Assembly (NCBI GenBank): GCA_030840645.1
Contig: JAVEEC010000051.1
Coordinates: 33,326 to 97,325 of the forward strand
From: Frankiaceae bacterium
Lineage (GTDB): Bacteria; Actinomycetota; Actinomycetes; BP-191
DNA length: 64,000 bases
Direction: 5' to 3'
The notes beneath the pieces were generated by a model. It was not told the DNA's origin. It saw nothing but the letters and a program-made list of their open reading frames with translations, and made no database searches. The translations under genes were made by a program, and so were the position numbers. Shown in pieces: positions 1 to 8,741 of this stretch (the first letter of the stretch is position 1; every line of letters begins with the position of its first letter).

Positions 1-2
1 CC

Positions 3-245
3 GAGGCGTACCCGGACCTCAAGGCGAACCAGAACTTCATGCAGCTCTCCGAGCAGCTGACCACGACCGAGAACCAGATCGGCTTCGCCCGCCAGCACTA
101 CAACGACAGCGTGCGGCAGCTCAACACCGCCGTCGAGACGATCCCGACGTCGTTCGTCGCAGGCATCGCGCGCGCAAGCAAGCGCGACTACTTCGAGCTC
201 GACCCGACCGACCCGTCCCGCAACCCCGTGCAGGTCCAGTTCTAG
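3..245 (+). CDS. LemA family protein, C-terminal fragment (truncated by window start)
   Basis: Reads AYPDLKANQNFMQLSEQLTTTENQIGFARQHYNDSVRQLNTAVETIPTSFVAG, typical LemA C-terminus. Confidence 0.85.
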   Translation, partial: EAYPDLKANQNFMQLSEQLTTTENQIGFARQHYNDSVRQLNTAVETIPTSFVAGIARASKRDYFELDPTDPSRNPVQVQF

Positions 246-276
246 CGCACGGCGCGGACCGGGCGGGGGGTGGCTC

Positions 277-1188
277 GTGTACGACGAGATAGCGCGTAAC
301 CGCCGCCGCTCGTGGCTGCTGGTCGCGGCGGCGTTCGCGCTGCTGATGGTCGTCGGCGAGGCGTTCAACCTCTACATCGGCGGCGGGCCCTTCGGCCTCG
401 TCATCGCGCTCGCGATCGCGGGCACGGGAACGCTGTCGTCGTACTACTTCGCGGACCGGCTCGCGCTCGGCATCGCGGGCGCCCGGGAGGTGACCGAGGC
501 GCAGGCGCCGCAGCTCGTCAACGTCGTCCACGAGATGGCGCTCGCGGCCGGCCTGCCGATGCCGCGCGTGATGATCGTGCGCGACGACGCGCCGAACGCG
601 TTCGCGACCGGCCGCGACCCGGAGCACGCCGTCGTCGCGGTGACGACCGGGCTGCTGGACCGGATGGACCGCGAGGAGCTGCAGGGCGTCGTCGGGCACG
701 AGATGAGCCACGTCCTCAACCGCGACACCCGCGTCACGACGATGGTCGTCGCGGTGTGCGGCGCGATCGTCGTGCTCTGCGATCTGGCCTGGCGGTTCTC
801 GCTCTTCGGCGGCCGGTCACGTCGCCGCAGCGACTCCGACGGCGGCGGCCTCCAGCTGATCCTGATGGCGGTCGGGATCCTCGCGCTGATCCTCGCGCCG
901 CTCGGCGCCGCGCTGATCCAGTCGGCGGTGTCGCGGCGGCGGGAGACGCTGGCGGACAGCACCGCGGTGTCGTTGACGCGCAACCCGGCCGGGCTGCGTT
1001 CCGCATTGGAGAAGCTGCTCGCGGACAGCACCGTCGTGTCCCACACGTCGCGCGCGATGGCGCACCTCTGGATCGAGAGCCCGCTCGACCGGGAGCACGA
1101 CGGGTCGTGGCTGAACAAGATGTTCGACACCCACCCGCCGCTGACCGAACGCATCGCCGCCCTGGCGAAGCTCGAGGGCCTGGGCTGA
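277..1188 (+). CDS. M48 family metallopeptidase (HtpX-like)
   Basis: GHEMSHVLNRDT (HExxH) plus TM segments and ETLADSTAV. Confidence 0.9.
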   Translation: MYDEIARNRRRSWLLVAAAFALLMVVGEAFNLYIGGGPFGLVIALAIAGTGTLSSYYFADRLALGIAGAREVTEAQAPQLVNVVHEMALAAGLPMPRVMIVRDDAPNAFATGRDPEHAVVAVTTGLLDRMDREELQGVVGHEMSHVLNRDTRVTTMVVAVCGAIVVLCDLAWRFSLFGGRSRRRSDSDGGGLQLILMAVGILALILAPLGAALIQSAVSRRRETLADSTAVSLTRNPAGLRSALEKLLADSTVVSHTSRAMAHLWIESPLDREHDGSWLNKMFDTHPPLTERIAALAKLEGLG

Positions 1189-1192
1189 CGCG

Positions 1193-2209
1193 TTGGCACT
1201 GAAGGTCCCGCCGGTCGAGCCGGTGCGCGACGGGCTGTGGAGTGTTCCCGTCGTCATCCCGGACAACCCCCTCGGGTACACGCTCGTCTACCTGTTCGAG
1301 ACGCCGTCCGGGCCGGTCCTCGTCGACAACGGCTGGGACGACCCGCGGTCGATGGCGGCGTTGCGCAACGGTGTCGCGGAGACCGGCCACTCCCTGGACG
1401 ACGTGTACGGCGTCCTGCTCACCCACGTACACCCCGACCACCACGGCCTCTCCGGCAAGGTCCGCGACGTCTCGGGAGCGTGGATCGCGATGCACCCCGA
1501 GGACGCGTGGATCGTCTCCATGCGGCGCAACACCGACGACGGATGGCTGCTGCAGACCGCGGCGGTCATGCTGTCGGCCGGTGCGGGTGAGTCCGACCTG
1601 GCCGACCTCCCCGACCTGTCGGTCCTGCACGCGCACCGACCCGACCCGCCGGCGCTGCCGACGCGGCTGTTCGCCGACGGCGACATCGTCGACGTTCCCG
1701 GGTGGACCGTCCGCGCCATCTGGACGCCGGGTCACTCGCCCGGCCACACCTGCTTCGCCGTCGACGGGCTGCTGCTGTCCGGCGACCACGTGCTGCCGCG
1801 GATCAGCCCGCACATCGGCCTCTACGACGAGGCGTCCGACGCGGACCCGCTCGGCGACTACCTCGCGTCGCTGGACAAGCTGCGGTCCGAGTCCGTGACC
1901 GAGGTGCTGCCCGCGCACGTCTCGCGCTTCGCGCCGTTGGAGCCGCGGTTGTCGTCGCTGGCCGCCCACCACGAGGAACGGCTCGCGGCCATCGTGGCGT
2001 CGTTGGCCGGCGGAGCGTTGACGACGTGGGAGATCACCGCCGCCATGCCGTGGAACCGGCGGTGGGAGGACATCGTGCCGTTCATGAAGCGGGCGGCACT
2101 CGGCGAGGCCGTCGCGCACCTGCGGCACCTGGAGCGGCGCGGCCTGGTGGAGCGCGTCCCGGGGGCGTGGCCGACGGCGTACCGGCTGGTGCCTACGCCT
2201 GCTGGCTGA
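1193..2209 (+). CDS. MBL-fold metallohydrolase
   Basis: THVHPDHHG metal motif, TPGHSPGH, GDHVL. Confidence 0.9.
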   Translation: MALKVPPVEPVRDGLWSVPVVIPDNPLGYTLVYLFETPSGPVLVDNGWDDPRSMAALRNGVAETGHSLDDVYGVLLTHVHPDHHGLSGKVRDVSGAWIAMHPEDAWIVSMRRNTDDGWLLQTAAVMLSAGAGESDLADLPDLSVLHAHRPDPPALPTRLFADGDIVDVPGWTVRAIWTPGHSPGHTCFAVDGLLLSGDHVLPRISPHIGLYDEASDADPLGDYLASLDKLRSESVTEVLPAHVSRFAPLEPRLSSLAAHHEERLAAIVASLAGGALTTWEITAAMPWNRRWEDIVPFMKRAALGEAVAHLRHLERRGLVERVPGAWPTAYRLVPTPAG

Positions 2210-2351
2210 GCCGGTGGGCCAGGTCCTGGTGCGCCTTCACGTACTTCCGCCGGCGCGCCAGCAGCCGGTCCCGCCAAGCCCCCGCCGCGGCCCGCTGCTC
2301 CAGCAGCTCGGCGCGGCGGCGGCGCCGTTCGGTCTGATCGTCCGCGGTCAT
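2193..2351 (-). CDS. Small basic hypothetical protein (52 aa)
   Basis: ORF MTADDQTERRRRRAELLEQRAAAGAWRDRLLARRRKYVKAHQDLAHRLSQQA; below the ORF-track size cutoff. Confidence 0.4.
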   Translation of the reverse strand: MTADDQTERRRRRAELLEQRAAAGAWRDRLLARRRKYVKAHQDLAHRLSQQA

Positions 2352-2398
2352 GGCCTGTCCCTCCCCCGCACGAATGGCACCTATGTGTGACAGATGCC

Positions 2399-2698
2399 TT
2401 ACGCGGCGTGTGGGGCGGTGAGCGCGGCGACGGCGGTGGCGCGTTCGAACGCGAGCCGGCCGAGGTCCGAGTTCGCGACCGCGTCGACGAGCTCCATGGC
2501 GGCGGCGTCGCCGAGCTCGTCCAGGAGCGGCGAGAGGTAGTCGGCGGCCTTGATGGCGAGCAGCAGGGAGGAGTCGCCCGACTTGCGGGTGCGCGCGACC
2601 TCGGAGAGGCGGTCGTGCAGCAGGTGCTCGAGCGCGAGCGCCTCGTGCGGCGTCAGTGCCGCGAGCTCGTCGTCGCGCAGCACGATGGCGGTGAGCAT
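2399..2698 (-). CDS. Hypothetical protein (99 aa, helical)
   Basis: ORF MLTAIVLRDDELAALTPHEALALEHLLHDRL...; internal Met of the longer track ORF. Confidence 0.55.
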   Translation of the reverse strand: MLTAIVLRDDELAALTPHEALALEHLLHDRLSEVARTRKSGDSSLLLAIKAADYLSPLLDELGDAAAMELVDAVANSDLGRLAFERATAVAALTAPHAA

Positions 2699-2784
2699 CG
2701 GAGTCCCTTCCCTGGTCGCCGTGCGTAACGACCGGCGGCCCGGGGAGTCACGCGCGCTCCGGTCTCGCTCCGCCGCCGCCCCCA

Positions 2785-2807
2785 CTCGTTCTGTGAAGAT
2801 CACCACG
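2785..2807. repeat. 23-bp exact repeat CTCGTTCTGTGAAGATCACCACG (other copy 63874-63896)
   Basis: Identical sequence; CGTTCTGTG also has an inverted partner CACAGAACG at 2831-2839. Confidence 0.7.
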
Positions 2808-2979
2808 CTCAAGAGGGGGCGGGTGGCCTGCACAGAACGCGACGGAGGCCGGGGTTTCGCAGAACCCAGCGCGGCGTTCTCCACAGCCGGGTTCCGGTTT
2901 CCACAGATCCGGCGGCGTCCTTTCCAGGGGTCCCTCGCGGCCTAGCGTTCGGTCTCGCCGACCTGGAAGGAGGTTGCCG

Positions 2980-3672
2980 ATGCCGCCGACGAGCGCCGCC
3001 GCGCTGCTCGTACTGCTCGTCTCCGTGCTGCCGGGGTCGCTATACATGTGGGCGTTCGAACGGCAGGCGAGCGCGTACGGCGTGACGCTCGCGGACCGGG
3101 TACTCCGGTTCATCGGCGTCTCGGTGGCGTTCGACCTGCTGCTGGCGTGGCCGGCGTACGCGACCTGGCGGGCCGCGTTCGCGGGGCGGCCGTTCGGCGG
3201 CGGGCAGTTCGCGCTGGCGTGGGTCTCCGTCGCGGTGGGCTTCGCGCTGCCCGCTTCGGCAGGCACCGTCATCGGCGGGCTCTACTCGTCACGAGCAGGA
3301 CCCGACGGGTGGCCGCGGGTGCGGCGACTGCTCGGTCGCACGGCCGAGCGGCGCCTGCTGCTGGTCGCCCACGGCCGGGGCCGCGAACCGCGCGCCTGGG
3401 ACGACCTGTTCACGAAGCACCCCACCTGCTTCGTCAAGATCAAGACCGTCGACGGCTGGTGGCAGGCGGGCTGGTTCGGCCGGCAGTCGTCCGTGGGCCG
3501 GTTCCCACACGACTCCGACATCTGGCTCGAACGCGCCTGGCCGATCAACGCCGACGGTCACATCGGCGACCGGCCGTATCCCTACGGTGTCTACGTGCCC
3601 GCGAACCGGATCGCGTGGATCGAGGTCCTCGAGGAAACAGCCGCCCAGGAGGCGCCATGCGCAAGCGCGTGA
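2980..3672 (+). CDS. DUF6338-like membrane protein
   Basis: N-terminal TM helices (PTSAAALLVLLVSVLPGSLYMWAFERQ) and a conserved WW..GWFG region; AGGAGG 5' of the ATG. Confidence 0.6.
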   Translation: MPPTSAAALLVLLVSVLPGSLYMWAFERQASAYGVTLADRVLRFIGVSVAFDLLLAWPAYATWRAAFAGRPFGGGQFALAWVSVAVGFALPASAGTVIGGLYSSRAGPDGWPRVRRLLGRTAERRLLLVAHGRGREPRAWDDLFTKHPTCFVKIKTVDGWWQAGWFGRQSSVGRFPHDSDIWLERAWPINADGHIGDRPYPYGVYVPANRIAWIEVLEETAAQEAPCASA

Positions 3673-3854
3673 CCGAGCCCGAGCCCGACTACATCCGGGA
3701 GTACCGCGAGTACATGTGGGACAAGGATCCGCAGGGACGGGGCGGCCCGATCGACCCGAACGCCATACCACCCAACGTACCGAGCGGCGCCGTGCGGGCC
3801 CGGGACTCCTGCTGCTGTCACTGCTGCTGCCACCGGCACCAGCACACCGGGTAG
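3657..3854 (+). CDS. Small protein with Cys/His-rich C-terminal tail
   Basis: MRKRVTEPEPDYIREYREYMWDKDPQGRGGPIDPNAIPPNVPSGAVRARDSCCCHCCCHRHQHTG; overlaps end of the DUF6338-like gene. Confidence 0.6.
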   Translation: MRKRVTEPEPDYIREYREYMWDKDPQGRGGPIDPNAIPPNVPSGAVRARDSCCCHCCCHRHQHTG

Positions 3855-3864
3855 CACGAGCGCG

Positions 3865-5523
3865 TCAGGGCGCGACGGGCTCGCCGGGGAGCGGGAACCA
3901 GCGGAGGTGCTCGAAGTCCGCGGAAAGCGGGGTCGGCGGCGTGCACGGCGGCTCCGCGGCGGCCGCGTCGAGGATGGCGCGCGCCTCGGCCAGGTAGCGG
4001 GCGAGCGCGGACTCCGGCTCGGTGCTGTGGCGGCGGGGGTACGCGAACCGGCCGGACGCGTACGACACGTCGTGCAGCGACATCGGCGCCTCGGCCGCGC
4101 CGCGCCGGTGCCGCCACTCGCCCGTCTGCGGCTCGAACGCGTAGTGCGGCAGCAGTTTCCACCCCTCGGCCGCGACCAGGTGGACAGCGTCGAGGACGTA
4201 GTCGAGGACGGTGTCGGTGATGAAGTAGTTGAAGTTCACCCGGACCCAGCCGGGCTTGATGCCCTCGCAGCCGCGGGTGATCTCGCGTTCGAACTCGTGC
4301 GACCGGTCCAGGTCGATGCCGAGCAGCCGGTGGCCGTACGGGCCGGCGCAGGAGCAGCCGCCGCGCGCCTGGATGCCGAACAGGTCGTTCAGCACCGCGA
4401 CGACGAAGTTGTGGTGCAGGTACCGCCCACCCTCGTGCCGGACGACGAACGACACGATGGACAGGCGTTCCGCGTCGAGGTTGCCGAGGATCTCGATCCG
4501 CGGGTTCGCGCGCCACGACTCCACCGCGCGGCGGATGAACGACTCCTCGCGCTCGCGGATGCACGCCACCCCGACCGCGTCCTTGAGCTGGAAGACGAGC
4601 CCCGCGCGGATCGACTCGACGATCGCCGGCGTGCCGCCCTCCTCCCGGCTCTCGACGTCGTCGAGGTACCGGTGCTCCAGCGGGTTGACGTACGACACCG
4701 TCCCGCCGCCGGGCACGGTCGGCACGCGGTTCGCGAACAGCGCCCGCCGCGCGACCAGCACGCCCGGCGTCCCCGGGCCGCCGATGAACTTGTGCGGGGA
4801 CAGGAAGATCGCGTCGAGGTCCCCGTCGGCCATGTCGACGTCGACGTACGGCCCGGCCGCCGCGAAGTCCCAGAACGACAGCGCCCCGTGCTCGTGCAGC
4901 AGCATCGCGACGGCGCGGGCGTCGGTGACGATGCCGGTGACGTTGCTCGCGGCCGAGAACGACCCGATCTTCAACGGCCGGTCCGCGTACTCCACCAGCC
5001 GCGCCTTGAGGTCGTCCAGGTCCACGTGCCCGTCGCGGTCCTCGTGGATGACGACCACGTCGGCGATCGACTCGCGCCACGGCAGCTCGTTCGAGTGATG
5101 CTCGAACGGCCCGATGAACACAACGGGCCGCTCGCCGGGCGGAATGCGCTCGCGCAGCGCGTAGGCGTCGTCGAGAGCGGCCGGGATCCGCAGCCCGAGC
5201 ACATGCACCATCTTGTCGATCGCGGCGGTGGACCCCGACCCGCAGAACAGCACCGCGTACGTCTCCCGGTCCGCACCGACGGCCGCCGCGACGATCCCCC
5301 GCGCCTCCTCGCGGAACCGCGTCGTCTGCCGCCCGGTCCCGCTGGTCTCGGTGTGCGTGTTGGCGTAGCGCGGCAGGACCTCGTCGCGGATGTAGTCCTC
5401 GATGAACGCCAGCGCCCGCCCGCTGGCGGTGTAGTCGGCGTAGGTGACCCGACGCGGACCGTAGGGACCGTCGAGCACCTCGTCATCACCGATGACGGCA
5501 GCCCGTATCTCGTCCAGCAGCAC
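3865..5523 (-). CDS. Aminotransferase class V-fold PLP-dependent enzyme (cysteine desulfurase-like)
   Basis: SPHKFIGGPGTPGVL Lys site, YADYTASGRAL start region. Confidence 0.85.
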   Translation of the reverse strand: MLLDEIRAAVIGDDEVLDGPYGPRRVTYADYTASGRALAFIEDYIRDEVLPRYANTHTETSGTGRQTTRFREEARGIVAAAVGADRETYAVLFCGSGSTAAIDKMVHVLGLRIPAALDDAYALRERIPPGERPVVFIGPFEHHSNELPWRESIADVVVIHEDRDGHVDLDDLKARLVEYADRPLKIGSFSAASNVTGIVTDARAVAMLLHEHGALSFWDFAAAGPYVDVDMADGDLDAIFLSPHKFIGGPGTPGVLVARRALFANRVPTVPGGGTVSYVNPLEHRYLDDVESREEGGTPAIVESIRAGLVFQLKDAVGVACIREREESFIRRAVESWRANPRIEILGNLDAERLSIVSFVVRHEGGRYLHHNFVVAVLNDLFGIQARGGCSCAGPYGHRLLGIDLDRSHEFEREITRGCEGIKPGWVRVNFNYFITDTVLDYVLDAVHLVAAEGWKLLPHYAFEPQTGEWRHRRGAAEAPMSLHDVSYASGRFAYPRRHSTEPESALARYLAEARAILDAAAAEPPCTPPTPLSADFEHLRWFPLPGEPVAP

Positions 5524-5560
5524 GGGGTGACGCTACCGCCCGAAGCCGAGCGAGGTTGCG

Positions 5561-5635
5561 TGGGGGGCGGGGGGCACCCGGCCCGCGACTAAAGGGAGCT
5601 GGCGGAATCTAGCGGGACGGGTGCCCCCCGCCCCG
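5561..5635 (-). terminator. Long near-perfect stem-loop downstream of dodecin
   Basis: gggggcggggggcacccggcccgc ... gcgggacgggtgccccccgcccc, about 24-bp arms with 2 mismatches, loop ~25 nt. Confidence 0.5.
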
Positions 5636-5643
5636 CCTTTCAA

Positions 5644-5856
5644 TCACTCGTCATCCAGGCGGAAGCCGACCTTCATGGTGACCTGGAAGTGGGCGGGCGC
5701 GCCGTCGACGACCTGACCGCGGATCTCGGCGACCTCGAACCAGTCGACGTTGCGCAGCGTGCGAGACGCGCGGGCGAGGCCGTTGCGGATTGCCTGGTCG
5801 ACCCCGTCGGGGGAGGTACCGACGATCTCGACCTTCTTGTACGTGCGATCCGTCAC
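5644..5856 (-). CDS. Dodecin family protein
   Basis: TYKKVEIVGTSPDGVDQAIRNGLARASRTLRNVDWFEVAEIRGQV, classic dodecin. Confidence 0.95.
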   Translation of the reverse strand: MTDRTYKKVEIVGTSPDGVDQAIRNGLARASRTLRNVDWFEVAEIRGQVVDGAPAHFQVTMKVGFRLDDE

Positions 5857-5865
5857 GACGCCTCC

Positions 5866-6042
5866 CTACTTGCCGCTGCGGTACACGGCGCGCGCGGCGC
5901 CGTAGGCGAAGACCACCGCGAAGATCGGCAGGATGACCGTGGTCAACAACCACGTCGTCAACTTCCCCACCACGATCACCACCGTCGCCACGACGACGAA
6001 CGTCACGACGGCTGGCAGCAGCCGGCTCTTGGACTCAGCCAT
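5866..6042 (-). CDS. Small membrane protein
   Basis: MAESKSRLLPAVVTFVVVATVVIVVGKLTTWLLTTVILPIFAVVFAYGAARAVYRSGK. Confidence 0.6.
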   Translation of the reverse strand: MAESKSRLLPAVVTFVVVATVVIVVGKLTTWLLTTVILPIFAVVFAYGAARAVYRSGK

Positions 6043-7000
6043 GACGACCTCCCGGGGGAACGATGGCGTCGATCGCCGCCAGATCGTCGTCGGTCGGCTC
6101 CCAGACCCCGGCGGCGGCGTTGGCCAGGACCTGCTCGGCCCTGGTGGCGCCCGCGATGACGGACGCGACCGCGGGCTGGGCGGCGAGGCCGCCGATGGCG
6201 ACGTGCAGCAGGGTGACACCGCGCTCGGCGGCGAGCTTCTCCAGCGCCTCGACACGGTCGTACGTCTCGTCGGTGAGCAGGGTCTCGGCGCGGGCGGTGT
6301 TGCGGCCGAGGCGGGAGTCGGCCGGCGGGGCGGAGCCGCGGCGGTACTTGCCGGTGAGGACGCCGTTCGCGAGCGGGAAGTACGGCAGCTGGCCGACGCC
6401 GTAGTGCTCGCAGGCGGGGATCACCTCGGCCTCGGCGGCGCGGTTCAGTAGGCTGTACTCGTTCTGCGCCGAGACGAACCGCTCGCGCCCGTCGACGGAC
6501 GCGGCCCAGTCGGCGTCGGCGACCTGCCAGCCGGCGAAGTTGCTCGACCCGACGTAGCGGACCAGCCCTTCGCGAACGAGCTCGTCCAGCGCGGCGAGCG
6601 TCTCCTCGACCGGGGTCACGCCGTCCGGCTCGTGGTACTGGTACAGGTCGATCCAGTCGGTGCGCAGCCGCCGCAACGACGCCCGCACCGCGCTGCGGAC
6701 GTACCGCCGGGAGCCGCGTGCCTCGGGGCCCGCGCCGGGCATCGCCATGCCGAACTTCGTGGCGAGCACGACCTGGTCCCTGCGCGCGCCGAGCGTCTCG
6801 CCGAGCAGCTCCTCCGAGCCGCCGCCGTTGCCGTAGATGTCGGCGGTGTCGAACAGCGTGATGCCGCACCCGATGGCGGTGTCCACCACCGCACGGGCGT
6901 CGGCGTCGGTGGTGCGGGAGCGGAAGTTGTTGCAGCCGAGGCCGACGACGGAGACGGTGAGCCCCGAGTCGCCGAGCTGGCGGTAGCGCATCGCGTCCAT
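6035..7000 (-). CDS. Aldo/keto reductase
   Basis: GLGCNNF, DTADIYGNGGGSEELLG, WIDLYQYHEPD. Confidence 0.92.
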   Translation of the reverse strand: MDAMRYRQLGDSGLTVSVVGLGCNNFRSRTTDADARAVVDTAIGCGITLFDTADIYGNGGGSEELLGETLGARRDQVVLATKFGMAMPGAGPEARGSRRYVRSAVRASLRRLRTDWIDLYQYHEPDGVTPVEETLAALDELVREGLVRYVGSSNFAGWQVADADWAASVDGRERFVSAQNEYSLLNRAAEAEVIPACEHYGVGQLPYFPLANGVLTGKYRRGSAPPADSRLGRNTARAETLLTDETYDRVEALEKLAAERGVTLLHVAIGGLAAQPAVASVIAGATRAEQVLANAAAGVWEPTDDDLAAIDAIVPPGGRHG

Positions 7001-7009
7001 GACGCGACC

Positions 7010-7621
7010 CTACGTCCGCAGCGACCTGCGGCGCCGGTACGCGGCGGCGAGGGCGGCGTTCGCCTCGGCCGGGACGGGTACGGCGCCACCGAGCGCGAGC
7101 GCGCCCCAGATCGACTGCGCGCCGCGTTCCACGACGCCTGCAACGTGCAGCGCGTCGGCGGGCGACGTACCGACGGCGACCAGGCCGTGCGACGCGAGGA
7201 GCACCGCGCCGACCTCGCGCAGCAACTCGGATGCGTTGCGCGCCAGCGCTTCCGAGCCGCTCGGCGCGTAGGCCGCGCAGGGGACCGCGCCGCCGACGTA
7301 GATCGCGAACTCGTCCACTGCGGCCGGGATGACGGATCGCGCGCAGGCGAACATCGTGGCGTACGGCGGGTGCGCGTGGACGACGCCGCCGATCTCCGGG
7401 TACGCCCGGTAGACCGCGAGATGCAGCGCCCGCTCGCTCGACGGCTCGCGGGCCCCGGCGACGACGTCACCGGCGAGGGAGAGGACGACCACGTCGTCGG
7501 CCTCGCCCGCGGCGGTGATCGTGACGAGGTCACCGGAACGCCCCGAGACGTTGCCCGCGGTGCCGGACGCGAGGCCGAGCGCGAGCATCGAACGGGCGGC
7601 GGCGAGGACCTCGTCGCGCAC
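7010..7621 (-). CDS. Class II aldolase/adducin family protein
   Basis: GTAGNVSGR, VHAHPPYATMFA, LLASHGLVAVG. Confidence 0.88.
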   Translation of the reverse strand: MRDEVLAAARSMLALGLASGTAGNVSGRSGDLVTITAAGEADDVVVLSLAGDVVAGAREPSSERALHLAVYRAYPEIGGVVHAHPPYATMFACARSVIPAAVDEFAIYVGGAVPCAAYAPSGSEALARNASELLREVGAVLLASHGLVAVGTSPADALHVAGVVERGAQSIWGALALGGAVPVPAEANAALAAAYRRRRSLRT

Positions 7622-7643
7622 GGCGCACCTCCCACGAACGCAG

Positions 7644-7678
7644 CGGAGGCCCCGGGGCGGGTTCGCCCGGGGCCTCCG
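7644..7678 (-). terminator. Stem-loop terminator-like hairpin after the HbhA-like gene
   Basis: cggaggccccggggcgggttcgcccggggcctccg. Confidence 0.55.
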
Positions 7679-7694
7679 TACGGTACTGAGGCTG

Positions 7695-8096
7695 CTAGCC
7701 GATCTTGCCGGCGGCGCTGTCGACGGCCTTCGCGGTCGCCTTGGCGGCCTTGGTAGCCGACGTGGTCGCGGCCTTCGCCTGCGACTTCGCGACCTTGACC
7801 TGCGCCTCGGCCTTCTTGGTCGACGGGCTGCGGCGGATGGCGCCGACCAGCTTCTCGCCGCGCTCGACGAGGTCGCCGTACGCGGTGAACGCCCGGCCGG
7901 TCAGCTGCGTCGCGAACATTTCGACGTCGCCGCGCAGGCCCTTGACCTTGGCGGGCAGCTCGGCGACGAGCGCCGTGGTCTTGGGCACGAACTGGCTGGC
8001 GACCTGCGTCGGCAGCTCCTTGATGTTCTCGACGGCGAGGTCGCCCGCGCCGACGAACGCGTACAGCGGCTTGCGGGCCTCGGTGGTGATGGCCAT
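7695..8096 (-). CDS. HbhA-like (heparin-binding hemagglutinin family) protein
   Basis: N-terminal amphipathic helix plus Lys/Ala-rich C-terminus (TKKAEAQVKVAKSQAKAATTSATKAAKATAKAV); sits after an HTH gene as in mycobacterial Rv0474-hbhA. Confidence 0.75.
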   Translation of the reverse strand: MAITTEARKPLYAFVGAGDLAVENIKELPTQVASQFVPKTTALVAELPAKVKGLRGDVEMFATQLTGRAFTAYGDLVERGEKLVGAIRRSPSTKKAEAQVKVAKSQAKAATTSATKAAKATAKAVDSAAGKIG

Positions 8097-8235
8097 GGGT
8101 GGTGCCTCCTGGTCTCGGTGGTTACGCGTCCCGGTCGGTCGGCGATCCGGGCGCGGCGTGCGGGTGGTACGGCGGGAGGAGCGAGGTGTAGCCGGGTGAG
8201 GGCTCGCGTGGTGCCGCGCTCCCTCCCCCCGCCGG

Positions 8236-8691
8236 CTATTGGGGTACGTCGGCCTCCACGGGCCGCGCGGTGGTGGCGGTCCGCTTGCGCGCGGGCTTCG
8301 GCTCGGGCTCCGGTGCCGGCTCGGCGACCGGTGGCGGGCTCTGGCGCTCGCCGTTGTTCTCCTTGCGGAACGAGTCGTAGATCTCGAGCAGCACCTGCTT
8401 CTGCCGCTCGGTGACCCACTCGTCGCGCAGGATCGCGCCGGGGACGTCGGTGTCGGCGTCGCGCTCCTCGAGGATGCCGGCCTGGACGTACAGCGCCTCG
8501 GCCGAGATGCGCAGCGCCTTCGCGATCTGCTGGAGGATCTCGGCGCTCGGCTTGCGGAGGCCGCGTTCGATCTGGCTGAGGTACGGGTTGCTGACGCCGG
8601 CCAGGCGGGCGAGCTGGCGCAGCGAGATCGACGACGACATCCGCTGCTCGCGGATGTAGTCCCCGAGGTCGCGCACCTTCAACGTCGCCAT
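8236..8691 (-). CDS. XRE-type helix-turn-helix regulator (Rv0474-like)
   Basis: ISLRQLARLAGVSNPYLSQIERGLRKPSAEILQQIAKAL. Confidence 0.88.
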   Translation of the reverse strand: MATLKVRDLGDYIREQRMSSSISLRQLARLAGVSNPYLSQIERGLRKPSAEILQQIAKALRISAEALYVQAGILEERDADTDVPGAILRDEWVTERQKQVLLEIYDSFRKENNGERQSPPPVAEPAPEPEPKPARKRTATTARPVEADVPQ

Positions 8692-8711
8692 GCAACGGAC
8701 GCTAACCGATG

Positions 8712-8741
8712 GTGCTAGCAATTGCAAGCAGGCGTGCTAGC
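8712..8741. promoter_or_regulatory. Candidate operator: GTGCTAGC direct repeats and GCTaGCAATTGCaAGC dyad
   Basis: GTGCTAGC at 8712 and 8734 (22-bp spacing) with a near-palindrome at 8714-8729, upstream of the HTH gene. Confidence 0.5.

Noticed and set aside
2870-2915. DnaA-box-like TTCTCCACA / GTTTCCACA as an origin signal
   Set aside because: Only two imperfect matches, no dnaA/dnaN context.
5561-5635. Long inverted repeat as a mobile-element end or novel structured RNA
   Set aside because: Position immediately 3' of the dodecin gene fits a terminator or processing stem-loop; no further support.
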